Source of the DNA: Corticium candelabrum
Taxonomy: Eukaryota; Porifera; Homoscleromorpha; Homosclerophorida; Plakinidae
DNA length: 64,000 nucleotides
NCBI RefSeq assembly: GCF_963422355.1
Contig: NC_085093.1
Coordinates: 5,663,518-5,727,517, forward strand
Reading direction: 5' to 3'
Shown here: in pieces, positions 32,051-43,880 of the stretch
How positions within the stretch are numbered: position 1 is the stretch's first letter
Layout: every line of letters starts with the position of its first letter
Translations under genes and position numbers: made by a program
The notes under the pieces: generated by a model
The model's database searches: none
What the model was told of the DNA's origin: nothing
The model's input: the letters and a program-made list of their open reading frames with translations, nothing else

Positions 32051-32610
32051 TCAATAAGCGATTGGCGAAATACCATTTTTCAAAAAGTGGGGCGACCTGA
32101 GCCGCCCCTGCCGCCTCACTTCCGACGGTCCTGGGTCTCTAATCTTTACCCTCGACTCGAGCTCCTTGCAATGGTCGTAGTAGCGTAGATTCTGCCTTTC
32201 TACTTCCCCGTTGGCTCGAGACCATAGGGGTGGACTTGTCTGATGTTTGATATCATATGACTCCAAAAACTGAGAAAAACCTTATCTCTGAATTCTAGTC
32301 CATTGTTAGTACGAATGGCGTATGGTGCACCATATCGCGAAAACATTGTTTTTAACGATGCGATAATATTGACCGTTCGAATTCGCGTCAATCTCTCTAC
32401 TTCAAAGTATCGACTGTAGTAGTCGACAACCACTAGTAAATGTTCTCTGCTTGGCATAGGACCAAGGAGATCAGCGGCAATGTCTATCCACGGCCCCGAA
32501 AGCAGTGTAGATCGTTGCATCGGTGGTGATGAGACGGTAATTGTTTCACTTGACAAGCGGGGCAAGTGCGACATATTAGTACAGGCATTTTGTGACAAAT
32601 GTTGAGTCAA
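32051..32610 (-). pseudogene. Ty3/gypsy integrase core, right of the inserted hAT
   Basis: The minus strand reads WIDIAADLLGPMPS (first catalytic Asp), LLVVVDYYSRYFEVERL, YGAPYAIRTNNGLEF (second Asp changed to Asn; family TDNG) and, after a frameshift, HQTSPPLWSRANGEVERQN, with the core Glu. The rest is at 30127-30471. No reverse transcriptase is found to the right, so the element is also 5' truncated. Confidence 0.8.
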
Positions 32611-33030
32611 CCTTAAACTAATTGCAGCACAGACTTTTCCAAGTATTTCATGTACAGAAAAGTGTCCTATAACATACTCAAAGTCTTAAGGAAGATCTGC
32701 AGGGAAAGTGTCAAAAATTGGTCATACGCTAACATAGGTGTTCCCGATTCTACACCACCTTTTATTGTATATATATGTCAATGTTTTGTGGGATTGTAAA
32801 TGTGTTTGAACTTTCTGTGTTTTTTCAACTACTTAACTGTAAAGGCTGAAGTATAATAAGTAGATAACAGACTTTTGTGGGTATCTTTCCAGTCATGAGC
32901 TTGTCTAGCCTTGGTTATATCTTTGTTTTGGTCTCCTGTGTCGTAGCTAATCCCAGTCAGCTGTTGTATGGCACAGCTCACGTCAGCACAAGCTGGCGTG
33001 GACAGCAACCATGTCAGGCGTTAATTGCTG
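32611..33030. other. unassigned sequence
   Basis: May include the decayed 3' end of the orphan-family pseudogene to the right; the minus strand has a weak continuation. Confidence 0.35.
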
Positions 33031-34992
33031 CTAAGTCATCCCTTCGTCCTCTTGTGAGATTCCCACTGCACTGGTCTTCAGGCTTCTCATGAGCACCTGC
33101 TCGATGATGAGATCCGAGGACAAGCCAGCCCAATGACAATCACTTCTCACCACATGGAGACCTTCTCTAAAATGTTGATACACATCTGGATGCTTATTGT
33201 GGAGATTAGACATTCGCTGCAGATATATCCATGCAGACTTTGTGTAGTGGTTGTGCCCACATGCGGCCAAGTAAGGGACCATTTCTGAAACAGTTTGTTG
33301 ATGCAATTCCCAGTTGCCAGTATGCTCTGCCTGGATATACTTGAAGTATATCAACCATATCCATGTACTGCAACCAAAGTGTAGCAGTCCTAGATGACTT
33401 CAGGGATTTGGTTTCTCTTTGAAGTTCATCACTGATTCAGGTTATCACACCAGACTGGCAAACTTGATCTGCAGACATTGAACCTTGCATCACCTTCTCA
33501 TAGAGAACAGCAGCTTCATGTAGGTCTGGGTGTCTAGCGGACTTTTCATGTGATGGTGTTGTAGCTAAAAACTCATCTGTTTCCACATTCCCAGATTCTG
33601 GGTCATCTGAACTTCCAGGTAAAGGTGCATTAAATGTTTTGTTCAGCACCAAGGCAATGAGAACTGCATCAACAATAAGATATGTTCCCGTACTGCTCGA
33701 GAAATTGCTTTGCCAGTAAGCATGTGCATTACTGCATTGGGTGCGTAAATCAATTGCCACAATTCTTGTAATCCAGATGTAGTCATGAGATGGCCAATAC
33801 ACCCAAGGTAACTCAATCTATGTATGAAAACCTCCCAGACGAAGGACAATATCTTTCAATTCACTTTCCACTGGCTCAGTTACAATAATCATCAGAGACT
33901 TCCAAAAGAGTGGTTGATCAAATGTGATACTTACATACATATTTCAGTGTTGAGTAGACGCATGGCACATCACTGCTATTCATGTCGATCATTGGCAGAA
34001 ACATCACAGATGGTCTCTCAGGTGATTGCCTTGATGCACAAGTTGCATCATCCCAGACCACATTGGCTTTGGCGATCCAGTCATGATGGAAGTCTTCCAA
34101 AGAATATCAAGGTGTGCTGTTTGATGTTTCCACTGATGAGACTTTGTGACATGTTTCCACTGCTTTGATGTTGTCCCTAATCAGTTTAGCAGCAGTTTCT
34201 ACTATCTTTGTTTTTCTGTGTCAAGATCAGCTTTCTGCTTACTGTAGAAGTCATGGAGCACTGTTTGGCCTTTTTTTCTGACGGTAACGACGTTGGGCTT
34301 ACCGTTGATCTTATTTTCAATGACAGTATCTCCAAAATATTCGTGGAGTTTTTGCTGCATGTGTGGGTAGCTGTATGCACCGTGTTCTGAGTCAGCCAGA
34401 TTGACGAACAGATCACGATCCATGATCTAATTAGCCGTATGGAACATCGTTTTCTTCAAGAGAAGTAGCGACCTCCATGAATGCATCTGTTCTTTCTTTA
34501 TCTTATGGGCGACCTAATTTTGCCCTTTTCATTTCATGCTGATAAGTACCTGGTATTTGTTTTTTCGTATGGAAATTTATACTACGCCCTCCGTGGTACA
34601 CTGCATCTGCAGCATGAAGATCATGAATATGCAAAAGTCTTGCTTATTTGTACAGCATCTGCCCAGGTATCACCTCTTTCATGACACAGTGCTAGAATTG
34701 TGTCTCTCAATTCAACTGTTTTCACATGGAAAACATTAAAACTTTTTCTCTTTCTACCCAACGTCACTGGTGTGCCACAGAAGAAATAGTCCGTCCTGAA
34801 GTTAGACGTTTTTTTTGCTGACCTAAGTTGATGCCTTGCAGTGTCTACAGCTGTACCATGTCTTTGCTTGCCTAGTTTAATAATTCTGGCTATTTGTTGA
34901 GAGTTGCAGTATTTTCGACAGCATTCTTGGTGTACTTGTTGCCCAGTGGATAGTGTCATTCCTGGAATCACTTGCCTTGTTGATACTTGCAC
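33031..34992 (-). pseudogene. member of a large uncharacterised animal protein family, broken
   Basis: The minus strand shows, in order: a Cys/His N-terminus (HQECCRKYCNSQQIARI near 34920; DYFFCGTPVTLGRKRK); VKTVELRDTILALCHERGDTWADAV; after a frameshift DLHAADAVYHGG and AKLGRP; then DLFVNLADSEHGAYSYP, KINGKPNVVTVRKKGQTVLHD, HHDWIAKANVVWDD, and finally GNWELHQQTVSEMVPYLAACGH and RSDCHWAGLSSDLIIEQVLMRS. I know this order from repeated uncharacterised proteins in cnidarians, lancelets and fish; no biochemical role is established to my knowledge. Several stops and frameshifts are present. It is probably tied to mobile DNA because copies are numerous; this is inference. Confidence 0.6.
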
Positions 34993-35760
34993 TTCCCTTT
35001 TCTCTCAGAGTAGCAGTTGGTGATGTCTCTTCTAAAGCTGCTTGCAGATGATACAATCTTCAGACACCTCTAACGCGTCCATTGCATTGCCACGTTGACA
35101 AATCTAAAATTCTCAGGTCTAGGGGAACTTTGATGCCGGCTTCTATCCGTGATTTCAGTCATGGTCTGGAAACGTGAGTAACGGAGAAGCCAAAAGGGTA
35201 GACTAATTCAGAGAGATAATCGTAACCTTGCTAGAGTGGTTTCTACATGAGAACATTACGATAATCTCGAAACGACGGCATTTTTGATTGCGTTCTACTC
35301 TAATCGCAAATGGAGAAGCTTTAAACAAGTCTCGAGTGAGGTATGTGTTCTTCACTATAGTGTTTCAGAAGAACTGTAAGTTAGACAAAGAGATATTTTG
35401 GGAGGTCACGTGATTTGAATGCTACCAGAGATGATACGCTCACTTTCCCTCAAAGAATTCACTAAGACTTTTAGTATGTTATAGAGCACACTTTTCTGGG
35501 TAGGAAACAGTTGAGAGAGTTTGTGTTGCAATTTGTTTAAGGTCAAACCATATAATGCCTGTACTATATATTCTTCATAGCTTTATCCACGCGCGGCCAC
35601 CATACCTTTCACCGTAAGCGCTCCTTGCGTTTTGTTATGACTTGGTGTCCTTCGTGAGCGAGGTGCAAAACTTGTTCTCGAAGAGTACTTGAGATGACGA
35701 TGAGGAACATGATACCAGGCTAAAAGCGGTCTTAGAGCGAATACGGGAGAGAGGTCTGAC
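34993..35760. other. unassigned sequence
   Basis: No recognised gene, repeat or RNA. Confidence 0.4.
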
Positions 35761-36336
35761 TCACAATGCTGATGACATCAGACTTGGCTCTGTAGAATTT
35801 TGTTCGCTTACAATATCTTTATCCTGCACTGCTACGGACTCTCCCGTGCGCGCTATCACGAGGGCTCTTGCTAAGGTCAAGGCGTTGCCTTCCTCCAACA
35901 ACTTAGATCTAAGTCTAGAACCTGCACATTTTGAAATGATTCGATCTATGATACTGTCATCTGTATCTGCGAAACTACATTTGGCTGCTTGATGTCGAAG
36001 TCGGCTGACAAATTTATCGATTGGCTTGTCTGGATCTTGTACAAGCTGCCGAAACCGAAACCTTTCATAAAACTTGTTAATGAGCAGTTTAAAATAACCA
36101 TCCAACGCTTTGATAGCCGATTCTAACGAATTTCCTGAGTCGTTTAACGTTTCATAGATCTCTTGAACTTGGGGACCCGCACAATGTAGCAAGAGTGCTT
36201 TCCTTCTTGCGTCATTAGTAATTCCTTTACCATCCGGGTAATATTGCAGGCTTCGCTGCCACGTATCCCATTGCGTACTTAGCTCAGCAGCTGAATCACT
36301 TGAAGTAATGAAACGCTCAACGGCATGTAATTCCAT
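35761..36336 (-). pseudogene. gypsy gag fragment fused in frame to piggyBac
   Basis: From Met (minus 36336) the frame reads MELHAVERFITSSDSAAELS, WDTWQRSLQYY, LLLHCAGPQVQEIYETL, FRFRQLVQDPDKPIDKFVSRL, IIDRIISKCAGSRLRSKLLEE and LTLARALVIART: a gypsy capsid domain. It stops before the CCHC knuckle. The frame is open without a stop from the piggyBac transposase upstream, giving one 374-aa reading frame. No LTR, primer-binding site or pol accompanies it. Confidence 0.75.
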
Positions 36337-37244
36337 GTGTTGTACACACAACCACTCTAAGATGCGTTTGTTGTAATGTTTGTATATTTTGATGATGTTG
36401 TATTTGATGTTGGTAATCCACTTGAGGCCGAACCTGTACCACACCTTTGATTCGCAATATCGTGGTACAGGTTCGTGGAAATCTATTCCAGCCAACCCTC
36501 GCATAAGCTCACACCTGAAGACTTTCTGCGAATACTGCCCTTTCCTCTTGAGAAGTGGATCTTGAGGATGTTGTTCTTGAAGGGCAGTAAACATGATGTA
36601 GCTGTTGAATACGGCTAAGTTAATCATGTGCAGAAAGATCTTCTTCCAGTACTTGAGGCTCTTGTGCAGGACTTCGTAGTACTTGATCATCTGATCAGAT
36701 TTGTCTACTCCGCCCATGTGCACATTATAGTCGCCGATAGCCTCAGGTCTGGAAATCGTGATCTTGTGGTGCCCGTCATACTTTGGACGATCCATGGTAA
36801 ATCTGTCGCAGGGAGTATAACGGTGTCCAGAATGAAGGGTGCTCATAACCGTCACCACGCTTCGGTCCACCCACTGAATAACCAATAGTTCTTCATCACG
36901 GTGATAGCGAAATGAACCTAAAAGAAAACTATTAATTTGATTTGCTAATATAATTATTTGCTATGGTTACCACGTGGTGACTTGCCAAAGACTCTTGGCG
37001 TTTTCATTTCTGGAGGAACATCCTGTTTTTCGGGACTGTACCACAAGCCATCGTACCCCGATTGTAAAGCTCCTTGAACAGAGGTCCTGAAGTGTAGAAT
37101 TGATCTGTGTATACACTGTACCCCTGATCAAGGAGAGATCCATCATACGCATGACTGTACGATGGATCACACTTGTGTCATCCACTGGTTGACGTGTCGT
37201 CTTCCGTCGTTTCCGAGCCGAGCCAGCCGATCTTGATGTGGTTT

Positions 37245-37345
37245 TAGCAGTTGTTGTTGTTGCAGCTGATGTTGTTGCAGCAGTTCTTGTTGTTGCTGCT
37301 ACTGTTGTTATTGCAGCTGTTGTTGTTGCTGTTACTGTTGTTGCT
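37245..37345. repeat. trinucleotide-rich tract in the piggyBac gene
   Basis: GTTGTTGTTGCAGCTGTT-type repeats; on the coding minus strand they give a Thr/Ala-rich insert inside the transposase. Unusual for this position in piggyBac. Confidence 0.85.
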
Positions 37346-38523
37346 GCTGTCGTCGCCGCATCCGAAGATTGTCGCTCTTTGCCCGTGTATATCTCGAAGT
37401 TGTATGTGTAGCCGGAGATGGAATCGCATACACAATGCAACTTCACTTCCCACTTGACGTGTTTGTTCTTTATGTATGGCCTAATAACAGCGAAAACAAA
37501 TTTAGTTAATTCCTAATTTTTATGTTAGAAACTTCTACATACCTAAAGCCAAAGCGACCTTTGGCTTTGACCATTCGCTCGTCAAGTGAGACACGGGCAT
37601 GGGGCTGACCATATTTCGTGCAGTTGAGGCGCATGGCCTCAACGAGGCCTCTGACTTTTCTCAATGGGTCAGTCCCTCGGTCCTTGTCAGTGCGAGGATT
37701 CTCCATCTGCAGGACCGATAGTATAGCGACAAAACGATTGCGTGACATGAACCGTCTGGCCCACAATCTGTGAAATGGAAAGGTTGTGGACCAGTATTCA
37801 GAGAGCTCAGGAACCTTATAAATACATATACAATTAAGAAGGAACTACTAAGGAATTTTGCTATAGTACATACCTTTACAATTCCCATGTATATTATGAG
37901 CCCTATGAATGAGTTCATCTCCGCAAGCGTAACTGAACGAAAACTCCCCTCCCCTCGGCGCCCTTCTGATCCTCCACGGTAAGTCTTTTGCAACTGTCTT
38001 CACCGTTGATGTTGCTGTTTCTAAATAATGTTATAATGTATTATATAACAAACGCACACAAAGACATCAAACACATACATTCTGATGGTCTCCAGCATTC
38101 ATCGGTGAAGAAAAGTTTGAAGACTCCAAGGGCGTCAGTTGGATATGTTGGAGGAGGGTAGAATCCAGGTTGCCTGAATGGCCGAAATGGTGGAAGATTT
38201 AATTGATATGTATCAATATGTGGATATTCAGACAACTGGACGTTCAGTGGTTCGGAGCGGCGATCAAGGTGTTCGGCTGGCTCAGGCTCGAAATCAGACG
38301 ATTGCTGTTGTTGCGACTGTTGTTGATGCCGACGAGTGGCTATCCTCAGCCGTTGACGTGGCTGACGAGGCTGACGAGGCTGACGAGGACGACGACGAGA
38401 ACGTGACGTTGACAATGACGACAACGGAAGACAAGAGGGCTGGAAGGTGGTGGAACTGGAGGTGGTGTAGTAGAGTGAGGAGATGGAGGAGGTAACAAAG
38501 AATGCTGTTGTGGTGAAGGAGGG

Positions 38524-39110
38524 CTAAGAAATGTATAAAGATATTAGAAAATGTTTGCATGACAGCAATTTATTAGGTATGCAAAAATCACATCCGGATA
38601 CCTACCCATAGCCACCACGACATACGTATGTTGCTATGTGCATAACTCAAAATCTTCACAACAGAAACAGCTAACTTGCAAACAATTTACAAAAAACCGT
38701 CTAATAAACAGCGTATTGCGACAAAACGAACGGATTGCGCACATAACTGTTCTACTTACAGAGTGTCGTCATCACTGTCAACGTGAACGGGAAGAGCTTC
38801 CTCGTGGAGCGTAGCAGCATTGTCTGGTAAACTAAGAAATACATATAATATTAGAAGAATGTTTGCAGATTGCTATATATTGCGTTTGCAAATAAAACAT
38901 CCGGGAACGTAGCCATAGCAACGGCGACAAACACTTACTATGCGCATAACTTGGATTCTTCCCAACGGTCAACGTCCAAACTTCCCAAAACACTTCCCAA
39001 ACGTTTACTGAACAGCATATCGCAAAGAAACGGAAATATTTGTCATCTAACCGTTATACTTACAGAGTAGTGTCGTTGCTGTGTTTGCTTCCGGGAAGAT
39101 CTTTCTCGTT
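38524..39110 (-). repeat. tandem exon-intron duplication within the piggyBac gene
   Basis: Intron 1 (39063-38832) and intron 2 (38759-38524) are alignable along their length, sharing words near ATTAGAA, TGTTTGCA, GCATAACT and CTTACAGAG. Exon 2 (LPVHVDSDDDTL) repeats the end of exon 1 (LPGSKHSNDTTL). One exon end plus intron was therefore duplicated, and both copies keep phase 2 and GTAAGT donors. Confidence 0.75.
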
Positions 39111-39439
39111 CTACGTCCCGTCTTTGTCTGATGACGATTCCGACGCGAAGAAAACTTTGGCCTCGTCAGAAACCTCGTCGGCCGTCGTTTCCAATTGAAA
39201 TCGTAATGCTAAGTCTGGAGCTAAGCAAGGACCTTCGAAGCCACTGCAGTGCCCAGACATCGTGGTCGGTAAATTTTCCTACTAAGCCGCATGCGCCGCT
39301 AAAATTCTACCCGTATGTATGGGCACGCCCAGATGGTGTGTCTAACGGCTAAAAATATTTTGATTGGCTAACAAAGCTCAACAAGACGGATATTCAATGG
39401 AGAAGTCACGTGGCCGGAAGTGAGCCAAGGTGTGACGTC

Positions 39440-39817
39440 AACACAACATGCGATATCTGTCGATTGATAGAACATAGACGGTTGAAAGTAAGCTCATTCG
39501 AAAGAGAATTTATTAGCGATTCGTTTAGGCTATAATTTGAAAATAAGAAGAAAGGATCCGTTCCGGGAAACAGGCCCGATATAAACCGGGTACTAACCGG
39601 AGGCGGAGATAAGGTGAGCACGTGATCCCACGCCCACCAAAAGTACGCGCACGTAATAAATGACGGTCGGTGAAGGGCTCATGTATGTAATACACGTGTT
39701 TACCTGGACTGGAGCCTCTAGTGTCCGTCACACTTCGTAGTCTGCAAGTGTATCCCTCGCGTCTCGTTGAGTATCCTCGTCGACAATTTGTGATAGTCTC
39801 AGTACGTTAAGTACACT
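39440..39817 (-). mobile_element. possible solo LTR
   Basis: On the minus strand the segment begins TGTACTTAACGTAC, contains a TATA-like TTTATATCGG and an AATAAA-like CTAATAAATT, and ends near ...GTTGTGTTGACG. The start matches a TGTACTTAACGTAC at 29832 beside a gypsy integrase tail. It abuts the truncated C-terminus of the hAT at 39831. Tentative. Confidence 0.35.
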
Positions 39818-39830
39818 CCCTTTGGCTGTC

Positions 39831-41678
39831 TCAGAGTGTTCTTACAAAGCTAAGAATGTCCTGAAGAGTTACAGTTTTCTTACAAATAGGGTCCTTTGAA
39901 CTATAATTGGTGCTGAAGATTTCCAGCTGTGTGGCAAGATCTTTGTCATTGAAATCACCCTTATAGAATGAGAGGACTTCTTTCAGTTCACAGGAGTAGT
40001 CTTCCTGTTTTGCTGCTTTCAACAGTAATGATTCAAGATTACTGTAGATTTGCATATCCTGGCTGGTTAAATCGTTCTTGGATGCTAGCAACAACAAAAT
40101 TAAGAGCCTCATAATAATCATTCGAAAACTATCATGAACAGTAGGAGAGTGGTATTCATCACCTTCACCTACTTCAAAACGCTTTGTTGCTTTTCTCTTC
40201 CTCGCAAGTGTAGGTTGGTCTGTATCCAGTCGATCACAGTCACGCTTAACTGTTTCAAGAAACAGAACAAATGCTTTGTCAGTCCTCATACTCATTAATG
40301 TTTCGAGCGTCATTTTTGCAAGTGTTCGGCCCTCAGCGGCTGAGAGCGATGTTTTTTGAAGTGTTCTGCTCAAATTGTCAGTTACCCTCAAAATTTTCTC
40401 GGACAGCTTTAGCCCAAAGAGAAGTTGGTGAGATCCCAGTTGTGTCTTTACTTCAATCACTCTTCTTTTCAAGTCTGGTTTCATCCTTGCTTCTAGACAT
40501 TCTTCCCAAAGTTGACTCAATACACTATAGTTCTCAAGAATGCTGGTAATAGCATCCTCATCAGAGATTTCTGCCTTGATCCTGTTGAATGCTGCAATTC
40601 GCTTAGGAGAATACTTTGTCAGTTTTGTAATTTCATATGCTGTCTCGAGGGCTTCACGACAAACACGGGATTGCTTGAGGGTGTCCGCAACTGCGAGATT
40701 GAGAGCATGCCCAAAGCAGTGCATGTACACGTCACGTCTTTCTAACGAAGGGATTTGAGTAGCTACACAGTTTCTGCTTCCTCTCATGTTCGAAGCTCCG
40801 TCATAATACTGGCCACGGCAATGAGATATGTTCACGTTCAGTCGCAAAAGAACGTCCTTGATGCTATGAGCAAGGCAGTTGGCATCAATACTATCCACTT
40901 CATAGAGACCAATAAAACTTTCATGCTCCTGCAAATCCTCTGATACCCATCTGATTACAATGACCAACTGCTCTATTTAGATACATCAGTGCGTTCATCC
41001 GCCATGATAGTAAAACAGGCACTATCACGAATGTTCTGAGCTACATTTCGAAGAATGTAAAAAGCCATGAGTTGCATGCATTCGTTTTGAATTTCATGTA
41101 AAGTGTACTTGTCTGTTTTCCTCTCCAGCCATGTCTTCATTTCCGGGCAGTTCATACTTTGCAGGCGCAACAGCTGAATGAAGTTACTATCTGCGTCATC
41201 AACATCACCTCTCAATGGCATACCCTGTCTGGCAAGAAATCGGATGTTTTGTAAGATCCTCACAAACATTCTCCTATTAGCTGCTTTCTCTTCTCGATGC
41301 TCTTGACTCAAGAGCTCACCGACGTTTCCCAAGACTTGCTTAGGAAGAAGAAGTGCTTCGGTTTGCTTCCCGATGGCAGTCACTTGGTTGGTGCTTCTTG
41401 AAAGCAGTTGTCCCATCTTTCCAGTACGTGAAGCCTTTGGTGTTGAAGGCTAGATCACGCTTCGAACTTTTCAGCAGCGGTCCTCGATCAGTCAGAGAAG
41501 CACTCATGCATACATGACGAAATGCAGCATCGAGCATAGTGTCATAGTGAAGCCATGGGTACATCTCACGCCATTCCGCTCTGAACGATCTCTCATGATC
41601 CCCGTTCTTCCCAAACCGACGTTTCGGAAAGAGAAACGACTTTTTCGGATGGAACTTTTCCGGAAGGTGACTACTCAT
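39831..41678 (-). pseudogene. ZMYM-like hAT transposase, frameshifted and C-terminally truncated
   Basis: Three overlapping frames give one protein. N-terminal TTF zinc region 41678-41340 (KRRFGKNGDHERSFRAEW, WLHYDTMLDAAFRHVC). Middle part 41416-40973 (NIRFLARQGMPLRGD, DKYTLHEIQNECMQL, FTIMADERTDVSK, first catalytic Asp). The long part 40967-39831 has SHCRGQYYDGASNMRG (second Asp), VYMHCFGHALNLAVAD and a helical insertion. It stops after LQDILSFVRTL, so the C-terminal dimerisation block with the catalytic Glu is missing. Two frameshifts (near 41380 and 40970). Terminal repeats were not found; the truncation coincides with an LTR-like segment. Confidence 0.82.
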
Positions 41679-41708
41679 ACCGACGACTGCCAGACGTACA
41701 CGACGTAA

Positions 41709-43880
41709 TTAATACGTGATTCCCGTATAACCTCGCTTTTCCACTGCTTTTGGAGGTCCGGCAATGCTCTGATAATACTACTCAAACTTACAGACAAGAT
41801 GAACAGTCAACTGAAAACATGATCAGATCAAAATATGAGTAAATTCTAAAATAAATTAATAATGTATTTAATTATCTAGACGCAGACGGGAAGTAGTCGG
41901 CATTCAGCTTCTGGTGGAAGTCAAAATTTCGAATATTGGTCTGGCACTTGCCGGACTTGCCGAATCTGCTCCACCGTCCCTTACATATTCAGATTGATCA
42001 GAATTTTTTCCACTGTAATTTTCTTAGTTTGTATGTAGAGTGTGGTAGACGTACCTATTGGTGTCTTTCTGGAAAATGATTTAGTTTCAAAAGTAGCTCA
42101 ATGAGATATTTATCTTCTTGCACAAATTCTGTCAAAGTAGGAATGATTAGGACTACATGCACTGACATTCAAACCAATTGCAAGAAAACAACTGTGGATC
42201 AGATTCAGTATCTATCGGTATGCAAATTATGTCTACCAGGATTCTCACACTTTCCAGCTTTCTCATCACTCAGATCCGAAAAGTTATTACAAAAGTAATA
42301 TGGTGGCCATGCATTCCCAGCTCTCAACAGCATTGCTGCAATGCCATTCACAGTATATAGGTAGGTTTAAATATTAATTCCATTTGGTTGAAAGACAATC
42401 CTTCTGATTAACAAAATGAAATTTTTCCTTAATTTTATCCTGTATGAAAATAGATTATCTGGCCTAGAGCAACAAAATGAAATAACAGTTAGTAGATCAC
42501 CTTATCAATTCACATGTACGCTTGTATATAGCTTCTCGATCAAATTCTTTGGCATGTACCATTCAACACTGTTAGTGTTTGTATACAGAAAGCCAAAATT
42601 ATCTCTTTCTCGTAAACAAAGTATGACCTATTGCAATTACCACATTATTTATTAATTACTGATATGTTTAGTGCGGTAATCTAGAGTTACATTAAAACTG
42701 ACCTAAATCATCTGAAATATTTTCCTTGTCCTTGCAACTGCTGTCAGAAACAACTGTATAAAGGGAATGATAGAAATAAAATGGCCACGTTTTTCTTACT
42801 TTTAATTTTAAAGATTATTGTACGTAGAGCTCGAGCAATAATATCCTCAACTTCACTCCCAATTCTCATCCGTTTTGCCATTTTCATATTGTTTTATGAA
42901 CTACTTCAGAGCCATATACGGCTCTGGACTACTCTTACCGGCGTTTTGCAATTTAGGCTGCAGCTACCACCAGACATCCCGGATGTGGAAGTCTGGGTGT
43001 GAAGGTCTGCTGGGTTATCAACTAGATAGCCAACTGGCAAACGGTTTCAACTGGTGAGAATTGCTAATTTCAACGAGCATTTCATCCCTCTACAATATAA
43101 TGGTTTGCTATCGTTCCAGCTAGACTACTCATGATCACGATCTGGTCGATCGGAACTATAGATAAAGAGTTATCTCTATGTAGACTCTGTAGTAGGTTAT
43201 GACAATGTCTCAGGAAGTAAGAATATGATGAAGTCAACAGCTCTGATCAAGTCGACTGCGATGAGTATAACTTGAAAGAACGGTATTAGAAGTACACGAG
43301 CACGGCTACTCGCTGTACATAGTAGATCATGTCATACACAGAAATTGCGCTAACTTTGCAATTGCTGTCTGTAGACATTCAAAGTATTGATACTGGATCA
43401 GAGTGAGGTTTTTTGATGGGACGAGACCCAGACGTTATGCTTTGTGGAGTATGAAACTGCAGTGATGCATTGATGGCTTAATGGATCGAGTTCTATGAGG
43501 ATTACTATTTGTCCAAGTGCTTATCTGCGAGTACACCTCGGGATATACAGGTAACAAGATTTAATGTTTCATTTATATACGTATATCATTATGAGTTTTC
43601 ATTACATTGTATAATCTCTTTCAATATTCTAATTAATTCTTAACACAGCATTAATGTTATTGCCTATGATCTGGTTTATGTGTTTGAACAAAGCATATGA
43701 ACGTAATTAAAACACCAATCTACGACTATGTGGTGGAACAAAAAATACAGTATCCCCATTGAAGGTTTCTTTGGCAGGTGGAAATAGAGATATTATGCGT
43801 TGAACGGGCATGAACGTAGTAGAATGACCAGAATAGCGTGACTGTGAGCGCACCAAATTTCAACACAACCGAACTTATTT
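41709..43880. other. unassigned AT-rich sequence
   Basis: About 2.2 kb with short open frames only. No domain, inverted repeat or RNA recognised; it may hold a decayed flank of the CACTA remnant. Confidence 0.4.

Larger units (their letters stand above)
36337..39260 (-). pseudogene. spliced piggyBac-type transposase gene, broken
   Basis: Exon 1 39260-39064 (MSGHCSGFEGPC; in-frame TAG near codon 50), intron 232 bp; exon 2 38831-38760; intron 236 bp; exon 3 from 38523 (Pro-rich, RPRQPRQ repeats, TDALGVFKLFFTDE) to a GTATGT donor near 38080. Exon 4 ends near 37877 (FRSVTLAEMNSFIGLIIYMGIVK). Exon 5 reads VPELSEYWSTTF, SRNRFVAILSVLQ and RVSLDERMVKAKGRFGFR (first Asp). The next exon starts PYIKNKHVKW and has a Thr/Ala-rich insert and, after a frameshift, QGYSVYTDQFYTSG (second Asp). 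The last exon has GDYNVHMGGVDKSDQM (third Asp). DDD is the piggyBac signature (TTAA-specific cut and paste). Four lesions and loss of the C-terminus make it dead. Ends were not found. Confidence 0.8.

Noticed and set aside
35761-36885. A genuine domesticated piggyBac-capsid fusion gene
   Set aside because: Upstream piggyBac exons carry a stop and frameshifts and the gag part is cut off, so accidental joining is more likely; it is kept only as an observation.
37251-37457. Leu-rich plus-strand frame
   Set aside because: Antisense translation of the trinucleotide tract in the piggyBac gene.
42101-43057. Hydrophobic short frames (42101-42360, 42781-43057) as membrane proteins
   Set aside because: They are AT-rich, overlapping in several frames, and lack start context, splice structure or any family resemblance.
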